A stretch of DNA of 64,000 nt from Filobasidium wieringae (Eukaryota > Basidiomycota > Tremellomycetes > Filobasidiales > Filobasidiaceae). The stretch is from NCBI GenBank assembly GCA_001600055.1, contig BCIV01000005.1, positions 826,228 through 890,227 on the forward strand. Reading direction: 5' to 3'. The notes beneath the pieces were generated by a model. The model did not search any database. It was not told the DNA's origin and was given only the letters and a program-made list of their open reading frames with translations. This document shows, in pieces, positions 46,064-57,737 of the stretch (the first letter of the stretch is position 1; each line of letters starts with the position of its first letter). The position numbers and the translations under genes are program-made.

Positions 46064-48184
46064 ATGCCTCTGCTTCCAACGTCGATGAAACCGCGATCTT
46101 TCCTCTCAATTCTCCTCGTCATCGGACTCACATCAATCTTGTACTTTTACAAGCGTACATCCTCCTCCCTTTATGAACCCTTGGTGAATTACGAAGCAGT
46201 AACACATGATCCGGAGGGATCCGCAAATCAAGATGCCCTAAGACTCAAAATTGAGCAGTACCTTCAATCGCATTTGACGGACCTACAAGCACCGTTTAAT
46301 AGTACGGAGGACGAAGCCCTGCTCGGACTCAAACTACAGGGCAAACCGATTCACCTTGACGCCTATCGTGCAGAGTTATTGGATAACTACCACAAATACC
46401 TTTCACCGGCTTCACCTTCTTCCCCCCCTCACCCTTTCCTATCTCTAGTTCTCTCTCGCTTGTCCCTCACACCGCCCAGCTCTCACCTTCCCCTGAGACC
46501 GGAAACAATCACCACGACGGATGCACATAGAAGCCTTGTTCCTTGGGAGTTTAGCAGATGGAAGGAAATATGTCCTGACTGGGAAGTCAGAGTATTTGAA
46601 GATGACGATATGTACGATTGGATGGAGAGAGTGTTCGGAGGATCTAAGGGAAGAAAGGTATGGGAGGAATTGCCTAGGGTTGTCTTGAAGACGGATATAT
46701 TCAGGTTAGTTGAGTCGCTTGGTGATATTTCCATGGGATTTATACGATACTGCTCGTGCAGGTACTTTATGTTATTGGTGGAAGGAGGAATCTACTCGGA
46801 TAGCGATACCGCTGTGAGCGCCGATTGCCTTCTTCGCGTACCCCTTCGTGAACTGAGATCTCCTTCCGCTCTCTATGCCGCTGTCAATTCATGAATCGCT
46901 CCTATCTCCAACCTTTCCTCCACTTTCTCATACCCCCAGCCCATTATCCACCCAGACCAATGGGGACTGCCATACACGGACCGAACGGATCCTCTTGTCC
47001 TCCACCTCACCCGAATACTAGGGCTCGCTCATGCAGATGCTCGACATTCCGGAAGTATCGATGATGGAAGCGAGGATTTCGAGCTAGACGGACGGGATGA
47101 AGAAGAGGTCTCGGATGTTACGGAGGGAAGCAATCATCATCTCGACACTTCCGGAGAAATGTGGAAACGATCAAGCGATTCCGATTCCGCAGCGAAGTCC
47201 GATCCTGCAGAACCCCGCTCTGGGGATTATATTGGACCAGGAATGATTCCTCACATCGAAGACGGGTCTGAATTAGGTCCTCCTAGTCTAGTTGTCAGTG
47301 TGGAGAGCGATGCTATAGAATTCGGGTGGCATAATTGGAGGGAAGTCGGGTTGAGCAGAGCGGATCAGATTGTTCAATGGACTATTATGGTGAGTCTTGA
47401 GAGGCAGGACGACGCGAACAGAGCGATCTTCAGGCACTCAAGAAACCAACGATACTGACTTGATCTTTGAACAGGCAAGACCAGGTCACCCAGTGTTTCT
47501 AGACGCAATCGGCCAATCGATCAAGAAATCCCTAAGCATCGCTCATGAAGCGTCTCTCGCTGCTCAAACGGGTGAAATATACGTCCCGGAATCGGCACTA
47601 GAATGGACTGGGCCGGGTGTGTTTACGGACAGTGTGATGAGATACCTTTTGGTTAGGTACGGATTCAACCCAAGAGAGCTTCTGCATGTAAAAGATCCTA
47701 TCAGAGTCGGAGATGTCTTGTGAGTGAGATAAGTGAGAAGAGGCCTGCGGTCGGGACTGATTGGTTATGAAATTGGCTTCTCCGCGTTTTGTTCTAGAAT
47801 TGTGAGTGATTTCGTTGGGTAGATAGATCATCAAACGCACGATTGACTGACTTGTTCGCCGTCATCAGTTACCGGCTGGATCGTATAGTAGTGTATCACC
47901 TTTTACCGGCGAAGACCAGAGGAAATGGGCAGCTAGCGAGTCACCTTTCTCGGCTCGAGCGTCCAGAGCATAATTCGCTGACCGTGCTTCGGGTTACAGG
48001 CTTTCATGGGTTCTTTGGTCGATGGCGAGATGCTGATCCAAAGATACAAGAGCAAGAACGACTGAAGAAGATTAAAGAGGAGGAAGAAGAAGCGGCAGAG
48101 AAGGTGAAGCAGGAGCAGGAGGATGATGGCAGGATCACTTTGGAAGAGATCGACCTAAGCGATACCGGGGTCATAGGGGATTGA
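46064..48184 (+). CDS. GT32-type (OCH1-like) glycosyltransferase, type II membrane protein
   Basis: Exons 46064-46704, 46762-46882, 46940-47389, 47475-47719, 47798-47801 (4 nt) and 47869 onward code roughly 580 residues. A single N-terminal membrane anchor (FLSILLVIGLTSILYFY) implies a Golgi type II topology. The catalytic region shows SRWKEICPDWEVRVFEDDDM, PRVVLKTDIFRYFMLLVEGG and IYSDSDT (the DxD motif that binds the nucleotide sugar). PIIHPDQWGLP and AIEFGWHNWREVGLSRADQI follow, the latter containing a duplicated-acceptor-like segment. The C-terminal end is a charged coiled coil (ERLKKIKEEEEEAAEKVKQE). Probably a mannosyltransferase of glycan or capsule synthesis. The last exon needs one more frame change between 47895 and 48000 (possibly a 40-nt intron), so its precise structure is uncertain. 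Confidence 0.85.
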
Positions 48185-48459
48185 GACAATCATCTCCTCG
48201 TCGCGGACTGATAGATGTGATGAGATTTACGTGTGTATGAAACGCTATGTATCGATGGCCCGCCATGGATTGGAAACCTGAAACATGTCATTTGGATGAC
48301 AATCAGAAGCGCGAAACGAGCTTCGACGCGCTTGATTGGACTTTCCGGTAGAGTTGGCTCGGGGACGACCTCGTGAGGAGGTCAAGCTAGCCATAGCTTA
48401 GATTTCCTGCAATAGCTCACGTCTTAGCTCTCTATATACGATAGTCAGGTTTTATCAGA

Positions 48460-49453
48460 ATGTCTTCCGTAAGTGTCGATGTACCCAGTGGCATCGGGAG
48501 CGGGTCTCGTCAACTTACGCTCGATCTCGTCTTAGCGTGCCGCCCTTAACACTTTCAGGAGTTTGCGAACAGTTCGAGGGTGAGCTCACCTCAACAGCCT
48601 CCTTCGTTACGATCTTCGCCACTATCTTACTGAACGCTTCCTCGTCTTCTCCTCAGTACTTCCCATCTGTCAGCTACCCGAAACGTCGCGGCTTTCTCCA
48701 CTTCCTCCTCTCGATATGCCGAATCCGATGCTGGATCGGTATCACCAAAAATCGCTCCTATCGTAGACCAAATCTCTTCCCTGACTCTTCTGGAGGTATC
48801 AGAGCTTGTTAGCGCCTTGAAGGTGTGTTGATGCATAGCGGTGAGATTGGATGAAGATAGAAGAGCTGACTGGCATTGGTTGTTTACTAGACGCGGTTAA
48901 ACATTACTGAAGTTGCCATGCCTTCCTCTGCTGCTCCTGCTGCTGGGGCCGGAGCTGCAGCTGCCGCGGAGGCACCTGCAGAGGTTTGTTTGCTTACCTT
49001 TCATATTACGGCTCAGCGCAGCTAATCGTTCAACGAATATCAACAGGAGAAACCCAAGGAGAAAACTATCTTTACCGTAAAGCTGGAGAAGATCGACGCT
49101 TCTGCGAAGGCCAAAATCATTAAGGAAGTCAAGGCTATAATGCCTAATATGAACTTGGTAGAGGTGCGCAGTGTTTCGCAAGTTAGAATTGAAAGAGGCA
49201 TGCTGACTCGATTTGTCTCTTCCCTATTTCGCCTCTATCCTCCTTCCATGAATAACATCTCCTTGTTCAACTTGAACTTCGTGCATTTTCGACATAAATG
49301 ACAAATTACCTCCCATTCGACACTGCTATCGCACAGGCTAAGAAGTTCGTCGAGTCTGTACCCAAGACGCTGAAGGACAACCTGCCAAAGGAGGAGGCTG
49401 AGAAGTTGAAGAAGACCTTGGAGGCTCTCGGAGCTACTGTATCGCTCGAGTAG
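48460..49453 (+). CDS. Mitochondrial ribosomal protein bL12m (MRPL12)
   Basis: Six exons (48460-48468, 48536-48579, 48657-48822, 48891-48983, 49047-49163, 49337-49453) code 181 residues. The N-terminus is a mitochondrial presequence (MSSRAALNTFRSLRTVRG). The L7/L12 dimerisation region reads IVDQISSLTLLEVSELVSAL, an Ala/Pro hinge follows (AAPAAGAGAAAAAEAPAE), and the factor-binding C-terminal domain is FTVKLEKIDASAKAKIIKEV ... AKKFVESVPKTLKDNLPKEE. bL12 forms the stalk that recruits translation factors on the mitochondrial ribosome. Confidence 0.95.
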
Positions 49454-50186
49454 AAGGATGAAACGACTTTACGACATATATATTCATGCAACATCCTTTT
49501 CGAACTGAAGCTCAAGCTAGATAAGAGCGCGGCGAAGTCAGATCGAGCATTTCACGCGTCTTGTGACGGCTGGGTGCTGAATCCGTCAATCAGTGCTTTC
49601 AGCGGTTCAACGAGAACCAGAACCTGGAACTAGCTCTAGTCTAAATTTCTAGGCGGAGATTCGCCTCGTCGGGGGACCGCAGTGCACGGCCAGTGATGTT
49701 ATCGTGATAATCCCATGAGTCACCTTTGTCGAGATTACCTCAGAATCGCTAACCTGTCGTGCTACCCCTCGTAATCTCGCCATGCTAACCGAGAATTCGC
49801 TTCCTTTGTCTTGAAGAACCCCAACTCCTGCTTCGCTGTGCATCCTACTAGGGGCAAGTATATAGGCGAAGCCAATCCATCTGGTATTCGAGCTGAAAAT
49901 GAAGCCTTCGGTTCGTCCCGTCTTTTGCCCACGCATATTCACATGTACTCGTCATTGGCTAACGACACCACCTGCTAAGTCCCATCAATGCCTTATCGAA
50001 CTCACCGAATCGCTCAAAGAACCGTCATCTCATCGCCTCAACAACTCGAATTGCAGCGACCACTTATAACATTAAATATACTGATCTTCAACCGCTTGTT
50101 GACTTGGTTCGAGCGTACCAGCTATTTGTCCTCCCATCGACCCTTGATCGCTTGACAGATATTCATTATCGGGCGCCACCTTCAAC
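49454..50186. other. Intergenic
   Basis: About 730 bases; minus-strand open frame near 49649-49942 has no features and no adequate splice model. Contains the promoter of the second HSF-type gene. Confidence 0.45.
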
Positions 50187-51641
50187 ATGCCTGCAATCCG
50201 CACAACCAGTCAGGTCGGATCGACTATTCGTCTCTCAGATCCTTTGTCCTTACGGTCCATCGACAAGCCCATGAATTTCCTAACCAAACTGTACGATAAT
50301 TTCTCTGTTACATATATGTATTCTATTTCGCTGATGCGATTTTCGTCATAGCTACTACGCTGTTCAAGAAACCTCCAGGAGTAGCGATACGATGTACTGG
50401 TCGGCTGACGGAACACAGCTGGTCGTGGCAAATGTGAGTTGCGCGAAATCTTACGATTAGCACGATGGGGTAATGTTAAACTTTTTCTCCTAGCCGAAAG
50501 CCTTGGAAAGATATATTCTGCCGGTCTACTACAAGCACTCTAATTTTGCGTCTTTCGGACGTCAACTCAACGTGAGTCTGATCAGCCGTTCGCTGCACGA
50601 AGACGCTGTAAGATAGCGCTTTCACGCCAGATATACGGGTTCTCTAGGGTTTACCCGGGACGTCAGTTTGAGGATTGCGATGGTAACATCGCGAGTGACG
50701 CATCCGTATGGTCTCATCCTTCACTTCATCGTGATTCGACGGAAGAGGATCTCGCTCAGATCAAGCGACGAGCTCCTCGCAAGGCGCAACGTAGTCTCCC
50801 GTCTGCGTCTGTAGGATTACAGTCCAACCATAACGCACAGACACAGCTTTCCGCAAGCGAGTCGTTCATGTTGTTTCAGCAACCCCAATACCCTCAAGTA
50901 AACCGCGGATCCGACCCGCATACTCAATGGTTTCAGACCTTCCTCGAGGAGCCAGAAGAGAATTGCGAAGGATTTGACACTACGGTTCCCTCCGAAGCCG
51001 TCGATGCGATTGCGTTGCACACTGATCGCGAAAATCATGGAGTATCGTGGCAGTCTAGCCCGACTGATGAACGGCCTAGCACTGGTACTTCAGGAGGCGT
51101 GTCTCAGCTGGACTCGTTCTTACAGCCTCAAGCGGTGCCTACGCCGCGCGATCTTATTCAAGCTATGGCTGACTCGGCAGCTTGGGCTTCGGCTCAATCA
51201 ATGACGATCTCGAACCGCAATAACAAATACGACGGAGACTACGCAGCAGACCCTGAGGTAGGAGAAAGGCCCGGTCATCAAGCCGCGGATAAATGGCGCC
51301 AGCCCATGACAGAGGAGACGATTAGATGCTTGCCGCAAGGATTTCATTCGTTTCTCCAACACGACCAAGAAAGTCCAGACATTGGTCCGTCATATATGGC
51401 TGCCTGGGAGATCCCGTTCGGCGTCGCTGCTCAATCCGTGCAGCCTGTCCTACCCCTCAGGCCATTTGCTGTGCCCAACCAGGTTTCGAGACCGTTACCT
51501 GTAACAGATGTCTGGCGTGTTGATAGTAAGTGATGTGTTGGGGAAATCGATTGCGTCCTGCTGAATTGAAGATTTCTGGCAGCATCAGTTACGATCCCTT
51601 CTCATCTTCCCTACGGTGTCTATCTACCTTCCGCCCTGTAA
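50187..51641 (+). CDS. HSF-type DNA-binding transcription factor (second copy type)
   Basis: Five exons (50187-50290, 50352-50433, 50494-50571, 50631-51525, 51583-51641) code 405 residues. The winged-helix domain spans about residues 29-100: MNFLTKLYYAVQETS, MYWSADGTQLVVANPKALER, YYKHSNFASFGRQLNIYGFS, then an acidic wing and DASVWSHP. This retains the canonical FxRQLNxYGF pattern. The rest is Gln/Ser/Pro-rich without an evident heptad-repeat trimerisation domain. The unspliced frame ends at VDSK; a gtaagt donor at 51526 and a cag acceptor instead extend it to TSVTIPSHLPYGVYLPSAL. It may be an Sfl1-, Mga1- or Skn7-like regulator of stress or morphogenesis. Confidence 0.85.
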
Positions 51642-51796
51642 TATCAGATAACGGCTCCTTGACCGCTCAATGTCTGGAACTCCACGCAGTGACCTGATTT
51701 GTAGCTCGTGAGGTCGTGATGTCATCAAAGAATCTAAGTAGTACAGTCTCGTTGTCATTCGTATCACAATAAGAGTGGCGAGCTTGTCACCGGCTG

Positions 51797-54700
51797 TCAA
51801 GCGGATTGTGGCATTTCTATCTCCGATTGGTAATCACCAACCAGCAATAAGTCGTCTAAGCCATTCTGAATGATATGTAACCATTCTCCTAGGTCTGTCG
51901 CGGTTTGTTTCAGTTCCGCAAATAAGTCATCTGCATTGCTCATCTGTGTCATGTCCAAAGGACGTAAAGGTGGACCATTCATGACTTCGTTATCGGGTAC
52001 CGTAGTTTCCGCAGTTGGGATCGTAAAGGCGATATCGTTCGGAACCGAATGAGACACCCTCTTCATCGTCGAAGTCGGATCAAAGGGCAACGATGGTGAA
52101 CGATAGGAACCAATGGCGGGCGTGGACTGAACCGGAGGCAGTGCAGCTAGAGGAGACGGGACAGAAGCAAAGCTGCGCACTGACGACATCCCTCCTCCAG
52201 GTCCACCGACCAGGTCCCCTGTGTCGATAATGGGTGGTGGAGGCTGTTCAAACGATAGAGTCAGTCAAGACTGCAGGGGGCAACGACAATATCTACAGCG
52301 ACTGACTCGAAGCGCTTCACGCAAATCAACTGAAGGCGAGTAAAGTGGAGCCAGATCAGATATAGCCACAGGTCCACGGTCTACGCTAGGCCTTGACCCA
52401 TGTCGCTGTACGGGATTGCTAATCTGAAGTTTTCCGGATTCGCTTCCTGAAGAAAGCTTGCTTCTATGCCGGGGCTTTGGAACGTGATTATGTCCTTCCA
52501 TCACAGCAACGGAAGCAAGTCTTGGCATACCGGGACGGGCGTTCAATCCCATCATACTATTGCTTGTAGGTAATTGGATGGCCGAAGAGGTTCTTTGAAT
52601 AGCTTGAGGAGGACTTGGTACAGCGAAGGGCATAGGTGGAAGATCAGCATCAGATGAGACTTCGTCACATGATGTACTCCGTAACATGGGAGAGGCTGAG
52701 CGGCTTTGGGGGAATGCGAAGGCGGTATTTGGTGTATAGAACGGAACCGGTGATGACCCCTGGCGAGATGAAGGCTCTGATGTTGTCTGGTGGTTGCCGA
52801 AACTACCGAAACGATCTCTGGCAGGCGGAGCAAACTCCTCTGAATCACCATAATTGTGATCTGCCAAGCTGGCAGAGGGTAGTCCGTCTATATCTGCCGG
52901 TAGACTTTGTTTGCCGAAGCCGTGCTTAGGGGTACCCGGAAAGCTCCAAGGAGCCACGATATTATCGTCCTCATCGTCGTCGTCAGGTATCGAGATCGAT
53001 GTTAGACCTCTACTTTCTCCTCCACCCCTGAAGGTAGCCGTTCGAGGTGGGGAAGATGCAACTGGACGCATCGTATCCATCCCTGAGGCAAAACTCGTGT
53101 CGAAGTTCAACTCGACCTCCTCTTCCTCGTCATCGTCCATTGTGGGTAGACGGATAGTATTAACATTGGATGTGTTTTGGGTCTCATTGAAGGCTCGAGC
53201 AGTATTACCTGCGGTAGTCGAGCCAGATCGCGTTGGAAAGCTGAAAGTTGACGAGGCATTAGAGGGGGTAGGCAAACCGAAAGCCGAAACATCGTCTTCC
53301 TCTGTTTCAAAGAGACGAAGCAAGGAACGAGGAGCGCCCATCGAGGAGGATGGCGCAGCTGAAGTGATGGTTCTGTACTGAGTATCATCGGAATATCCTT
53401 CGGAGTGACCATATAGATTAGCCGTTGTGCTACGAATCTGCTCTAAAGGTTGACTCACTGCTTGACAGATCCAACGGGCCTGCTCCTCTCTCAATCTCAA
53501 ATTCGAGCCTTGATGTTACGGTCTACGGAACGAATCGAAAAGCTTAGAACCTGACTTGAAGGAACAGCGTCCAGGCAGTACTCACGTTGAATTGCCACTC
53601 ATCCTCCCTTTCTCCTTCGTCGCTGCGAATGACAACCCACTCGAATTTTAAGCTTGGCTTGTTTCTTAGCGGTATATGAAACTCACGAGTCGTCCCCAAT
53701 CGGAGCTCCAACTCCGGGAGCTAAACTAATCCTCTGATTGCCCTTATGTTTCCATTCTTCCAGGTTGACAAGCAAATCGTTGAGGATGGATAACGGTGTA
53801 TGGCCGTATGTCTGAATCCAATCGTGCTGCACTAGTTCATCCGCAGGTAACCTCTGTGAGACCTCCGGATCAGAATGACATGTCTTGAAACAACTCTCAG
53901 GAACAGCGCACCTCCTCTGGGTTCTCCTGCAAAGCGTCCGCTACGAAAATCTTCATCACCTCACTCCAGCCCGCCCCCTCTAACCGAGGCGCATCGCTCT
54001 TGGGAATCAGACTCAAAGCCATAGCCGCCGTTTGTCCCATCATCGGAGGCTCGCCTAAAGCCATTTCGAGCAGAGTAATACCGAATGACCAGATGTCGGC
54101 TTTATAATCGTAGGAACGACCTTTCGATATGACTTCCGGAGCCATCCAGTAGGGAGTTCCGACGAAGGTAGTACGTTTTGCGGATTGGGAGGGAAGGAGG
54201 GCGGAAACCCCAAAGTCACACAGGAGGACTCGGTTGGGAGCAGATGTGATTAGTATATTTGCAGCTACAATATATCAGAGAATTGAGATCGGCTTGATGT
54301 ACTTATACGCTGCATGGCAGACTGACCTTTGATGTCTCGATGAATGACTCCGAACTTATGCAAGAAGCATAGAGCGTTCAGGACTTCTTTCGAAATCAAG
54401 CAGATCTGGATTTCGCTCAACGGGGTCGCTCGAGCCTGTATCATTCCGGTATCGATAAGTCAGCCGGTTGAACCGAGTTCAAATGGTCGAGCTCTGGCTT
54501 ACTAGCGTCCTAACACTCCCGCCCTCTGCAAATTCCATGACAATCCATACTTTGGGTCCCTCCGTCCAACATCCGTAATACTTGATCACATTCGGTACTC
54601 CATAATGGTTCCAATCCGCTGTCCCGTTCCCGCTTCCAGCAGCTCCATTAGATCCGTTCTCTTTGCTAGCATCTATTCCTCCTTGGATCATCATCCTTTT

Positions 54701-55011
54701 CAAAAGGGAGACCTCTTTTTGAATATCATCTACATCATCATCGGCCGTGTCGAGATTGATAATCTTTAGAGCGACGACTTGTCCGGTTGCCATGTGTTTC
54801 CCCTTGTAGACAGCTCCATATGCACCTTTCCCTACAACATCCAGTTTCTACAGATAGCGAATCAGTCCGTGCTTCAAATTTCAGACGCCCTTCAAAGATT
54901 TACCTCGAATACAGTAGATGGAGGAGCCTCCTTGACCTGAACGGTGTTGATCTGCGTAAGGAATGCATGTTCCCTCATCATAGACTGGCCGACTGGCAGA
55001 CCGGGAAACAT
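51797..55011 (-). CDS. STE20-family protein kinase, Kic1/Nak1-like
   Basis: About eight exons code roughly 920 residues, starting MFPGLPVGQSMMREHAFLTQ. The kinase domain follows: glycine loop VVGKGAYGAVYKGKH, VALKIINLDT with the ATP-anchoring lysine, DDVDDIQKEVSLLKRM, catalytic loop FGVIHRDIKAANILI, CDFGVSALL, then TTFVGTPYWMAPEVISKG. This is closest to germinal-centre kinases of the Nak1/Kic1 type (DDV-DIQ and NVIKYYGCWTEGPKVWIVME), which act in the MOR/RAM morphogenesis pathway with an NDR kinase. Between helix C and strand 4 is a Gly/Asn/Ser insert (GGIDASKENGSNGAAGSGNG) not typical of the family. The C-terminal half is low-complexity Ser/Pro-rich, and the last exon carries a helical AELKQTATDLGEWLHIIQNG. 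Confidence 0.9.
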
Positions 55012-55306
55012 TCTGGACTGCGAGTTAAAGGCGTTCAAACCCGAATATAAGCTACAAAGCCATGGATCTAGGTTTTACTGTGTGATTGCGGTCCAGAATG
55101 ATCAGCGAACGAGAACAAGGAGGGAATTATCAAATACTGGTTGCTGCTGCTTGCTATTCATCGATTAGATCGCGCGTAACCGAGCGCCGGGCATCGTTAT
55201 CAACCTCAAAAGCAGATCGAACATTCAAGTCGACCTCGTTCATCGCACGCACAACAGCTAGAGGGAGGTATCATTTCTTTCATCATTATACATCTTCAGG
55301 CCCCAA

Positions 55307-56605
55307 TTAGATCGCATCCATCTTCTTCCTAATATGAAACATATAATTGACCATCGTTCCGCCTGGAGCACCTTCCTTCCATAACCTCCAAGCTCCCTTG
55401 ATAGGATCATAAACGATCCCCCTGACCTCGCCTACTGTCAGTCCTCCGCCTTCTCGCCCTCCATCCGCCAGTCCGTCCCCGTCGCTTTCCCACACGGCGG
55501 GTCCGCCCATGTGATCACGCACAAAAGTGAGCAACTCGGAAGGTTTAATGAACTTAGAATAGGTGTGGGTGCCAGGCGTGACAAGACGGAGGACGTGTTC
55601 TGCCATAGTGATGGTCAAAAATTGGGAAAGAGGTGTTCGGGAGATGGTCGATAAGATTAAATGACCACCAGGCTATCATGAGAATCGAGATGAACAAAAT
55701 CAGTTAGCAAACGTCTCTTACAGTAAGCCACACATCGTACTCACCTTAACCATATCCCCCAATACCTTTAAGAACTCTCCAGGCTGATCTACGTGCTCCA
55801 GAACCTCCATCGAACAGACCACATCGAACTTCCGCCCTTCCGCGTGCAACTGCTCAGCCGACGTATGTCTGTACCTCAAGGATCCAGGTTTGGTATATGA
55901 GAGCGATGTATCGGAAGACGGGGAGGGAGAGATGAAGGGAAGGAAAGGATCTTGCGACGCATGTGTTGTAGCTATGGCAATGTTATCGGGCGAGGCATCT
56001 ATTCCTAACGTCGTTCCACCGACTCTAGCTAGACTCTGCAGCAATGAACAGTTTAGAATTCGTATAACAATCGCGATCAAGTTTCCTTCAATAAAACTCA
56101 CTTCCGAGAGTAAACCACCTCCACAGCCGACATCCAATACGTCCATCCCGCCTAACCAAGCCCCACCTCCGTCTCCCCTCTTGTCCAACCTATTCGCAAA
56201 CGTCCACCCCTCGTCATCTTCCCTTCCTGCCAAGATCTTCGCTCTGACAAATTCCATACGGACAGGATTCATCTTGTGTAACAATCCGAATTCTCCCTTT
56301 TCGTCCCACCACTGTGAAGAAAGACGAGAGAAATGAGAGATTTCGGATGCGTTGATGGAGGTGAATGTAGGAGCTGGAGTAGAGGGGGTCGAATTTTCTG
56401 CAGTAGATGAGAATGTCACCGGTTGTTCATATGCGGAATTCGTTCCATTGAAAGGGGAAGATGAGGAGGAAGCAGCTGCGGGAAGAGGAGATTCGCTTGA
56501 TTTAGTGAATCGGGAGAGGAAGGAAGACCAGGACGACTGTTGTCTCGTTCTCCCTCGTTTCGGCAGTGTCGCCAGTACCCTCGCGTTTCGTTGTACTCTC
56601 AGCAT
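55307..56605 (-). CDS. COQ3: Mitochondrial ubiquinone biosynthesis O-methyltransferase COQ3
   Basis: Three exons on the minus strand (56605-56102, 56035-55745, 55672-55307) code 386 residues. The N-terminus is a mitochondrial presequence (MLRVQRNARVLATLPKRGR). Family blocks are EISHFSRLSSQWWDEKGEFG, LHKMNPVRMEFVRAKI, the SAM-binding motif VLDVGCGGGLLSE, GIDASPDNIAIA, VVCSMEVLEHVDQPGEFL and GGHLILSTISRTPLSQF. It performs both O-methylation steps of the coenzyme Q ring. The first intron (56036-56101) is 66 nt, a multiple of three, with no in-frame stop, so retention would add 22 residues inside the SAM fold. Confidence 0.95.
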
Positions 56606-57324
56606 GCCTGAGGAATTGGAACACCAGTGTTGACCTGTTCTGTCAGAATCTGTTGTAAGATGGGTTAATGCCAGATAGTTGCCTTGGATCTTTGTCTTCG
56701 ATATTTCGATGAATCGAAGTCAAGCGATCTAGGTCGTCATCAACATCACGTGAAAATGATCAGAAAGCTTCCGGCGATAGGCGACCGGAAGCATTTCTAC
56801 TCGACCCTCAATCGTCCCAGATTCCTCCGGAATACTGCTCAGAGATCAGGAATACGGAAAGGTTAGGGAGTTCAGATACCGGTCGTATCTTCGTAATGAG
56901 TCATTCAAATGAGCTGATACAGCCTGATCATACAATAACAAGGTACGCATCACGCGGTATCCGAGAAGCTAAAACAGAAGGTATTAATGAACAGACGACC
57001 AGATAAAAGAATGGGATACGGAAGGGCTTTTGGATTATGGTTTTGGGGTGCTTTGTATAATTATGATAAAAGGTTGTCTAAGAAGAACGATCATAGTAGC
57101 AACCAGCAGGCTGAATTGATACATCCACTCATAAGCGACCCCTATTTTCATTTCGATCCGTCAATCTTCTCCATCGACTTCGATTTTCACTGGCAGTGTC
57201 GAACTGCATCGGGGTTTCCGATAGGTTTGAAGTTCCAAATGCGGATCTAATATTATATAGTAACCCAAGTTGAGGTGAAATCGATATCATTGTTCACGGC
57301 GGTCCTGGGGCTCGCCCAGAGAGC
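56606..57324. other. Intergenic
   Basis: Upstream of COQ3 and 3' flank of the small gene at right; no gene supported in the AT-richer stretch 56930-57250. Confidence 0.45.
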
Positions 57325-57737
57325 TCATGTCTCGGCCGCTTTGGCACGAGTGAGTAGCTTGACAGCTTTGCCTACTGTAGCTTCGTCCGGATCCTGAAGA
57401 AGATAGTCTCACCTAGGTCCAGCCCCTAATCTTGACTGGAATGGGGGCCACAATCGGTACCTGTTGGACCTCGAGAATATAGATCAAATAGAGCGGGAAC
57501 AAGCGATCGTTCTGCAATGATATTTGCCTCGTGCCTCCGAACTTATCAGGAAGTGATGAAGCTGGGTCTGGAATGGTGCAACCGAGGATGCCATTGAGTT
57601 TCGATCTGGTTTGCTTCGCCCCTCCTGATCGGGGGAAGGCGTCTCGAAAGCTGATGTGGCTAGTACGAACTCGCGAATATCGTGGTGTTGAGCAACTGAT
57701 TTTTAATGACCACTAACTTCACAGCCATCAAAGCCAT
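57325..57737 (-). CDS. Small spliced gene, unrecognised 92-residue protein
   Basis: Three exons on the minus strand: 57737-57718 (20 nt), 57650-57461 and 57393-57325. Both introns are 67 nt, GT-AG (gttagt and gtaccg donors) and phase-consistent, and the middle exon has no ATG of its own. The protein starts MALMAVNFRDAFPRSGGAK and has a central DKFGGTRQISLQNDRLFPLY and hydrophobic LYLIYILEVQQ. It ends in DPDEATVGKAVKLLTRAKAA with a helical look. I do not recognise the family. Repeat copy B begins about 110 bases upstream of its start. Confidence 0.5.

Noticed and set aside
49649..49942. Minus-strand 97-codon frame in the gap after bL12m
   Set aside because: No domain, and the only possible intron would be about 33 nt.
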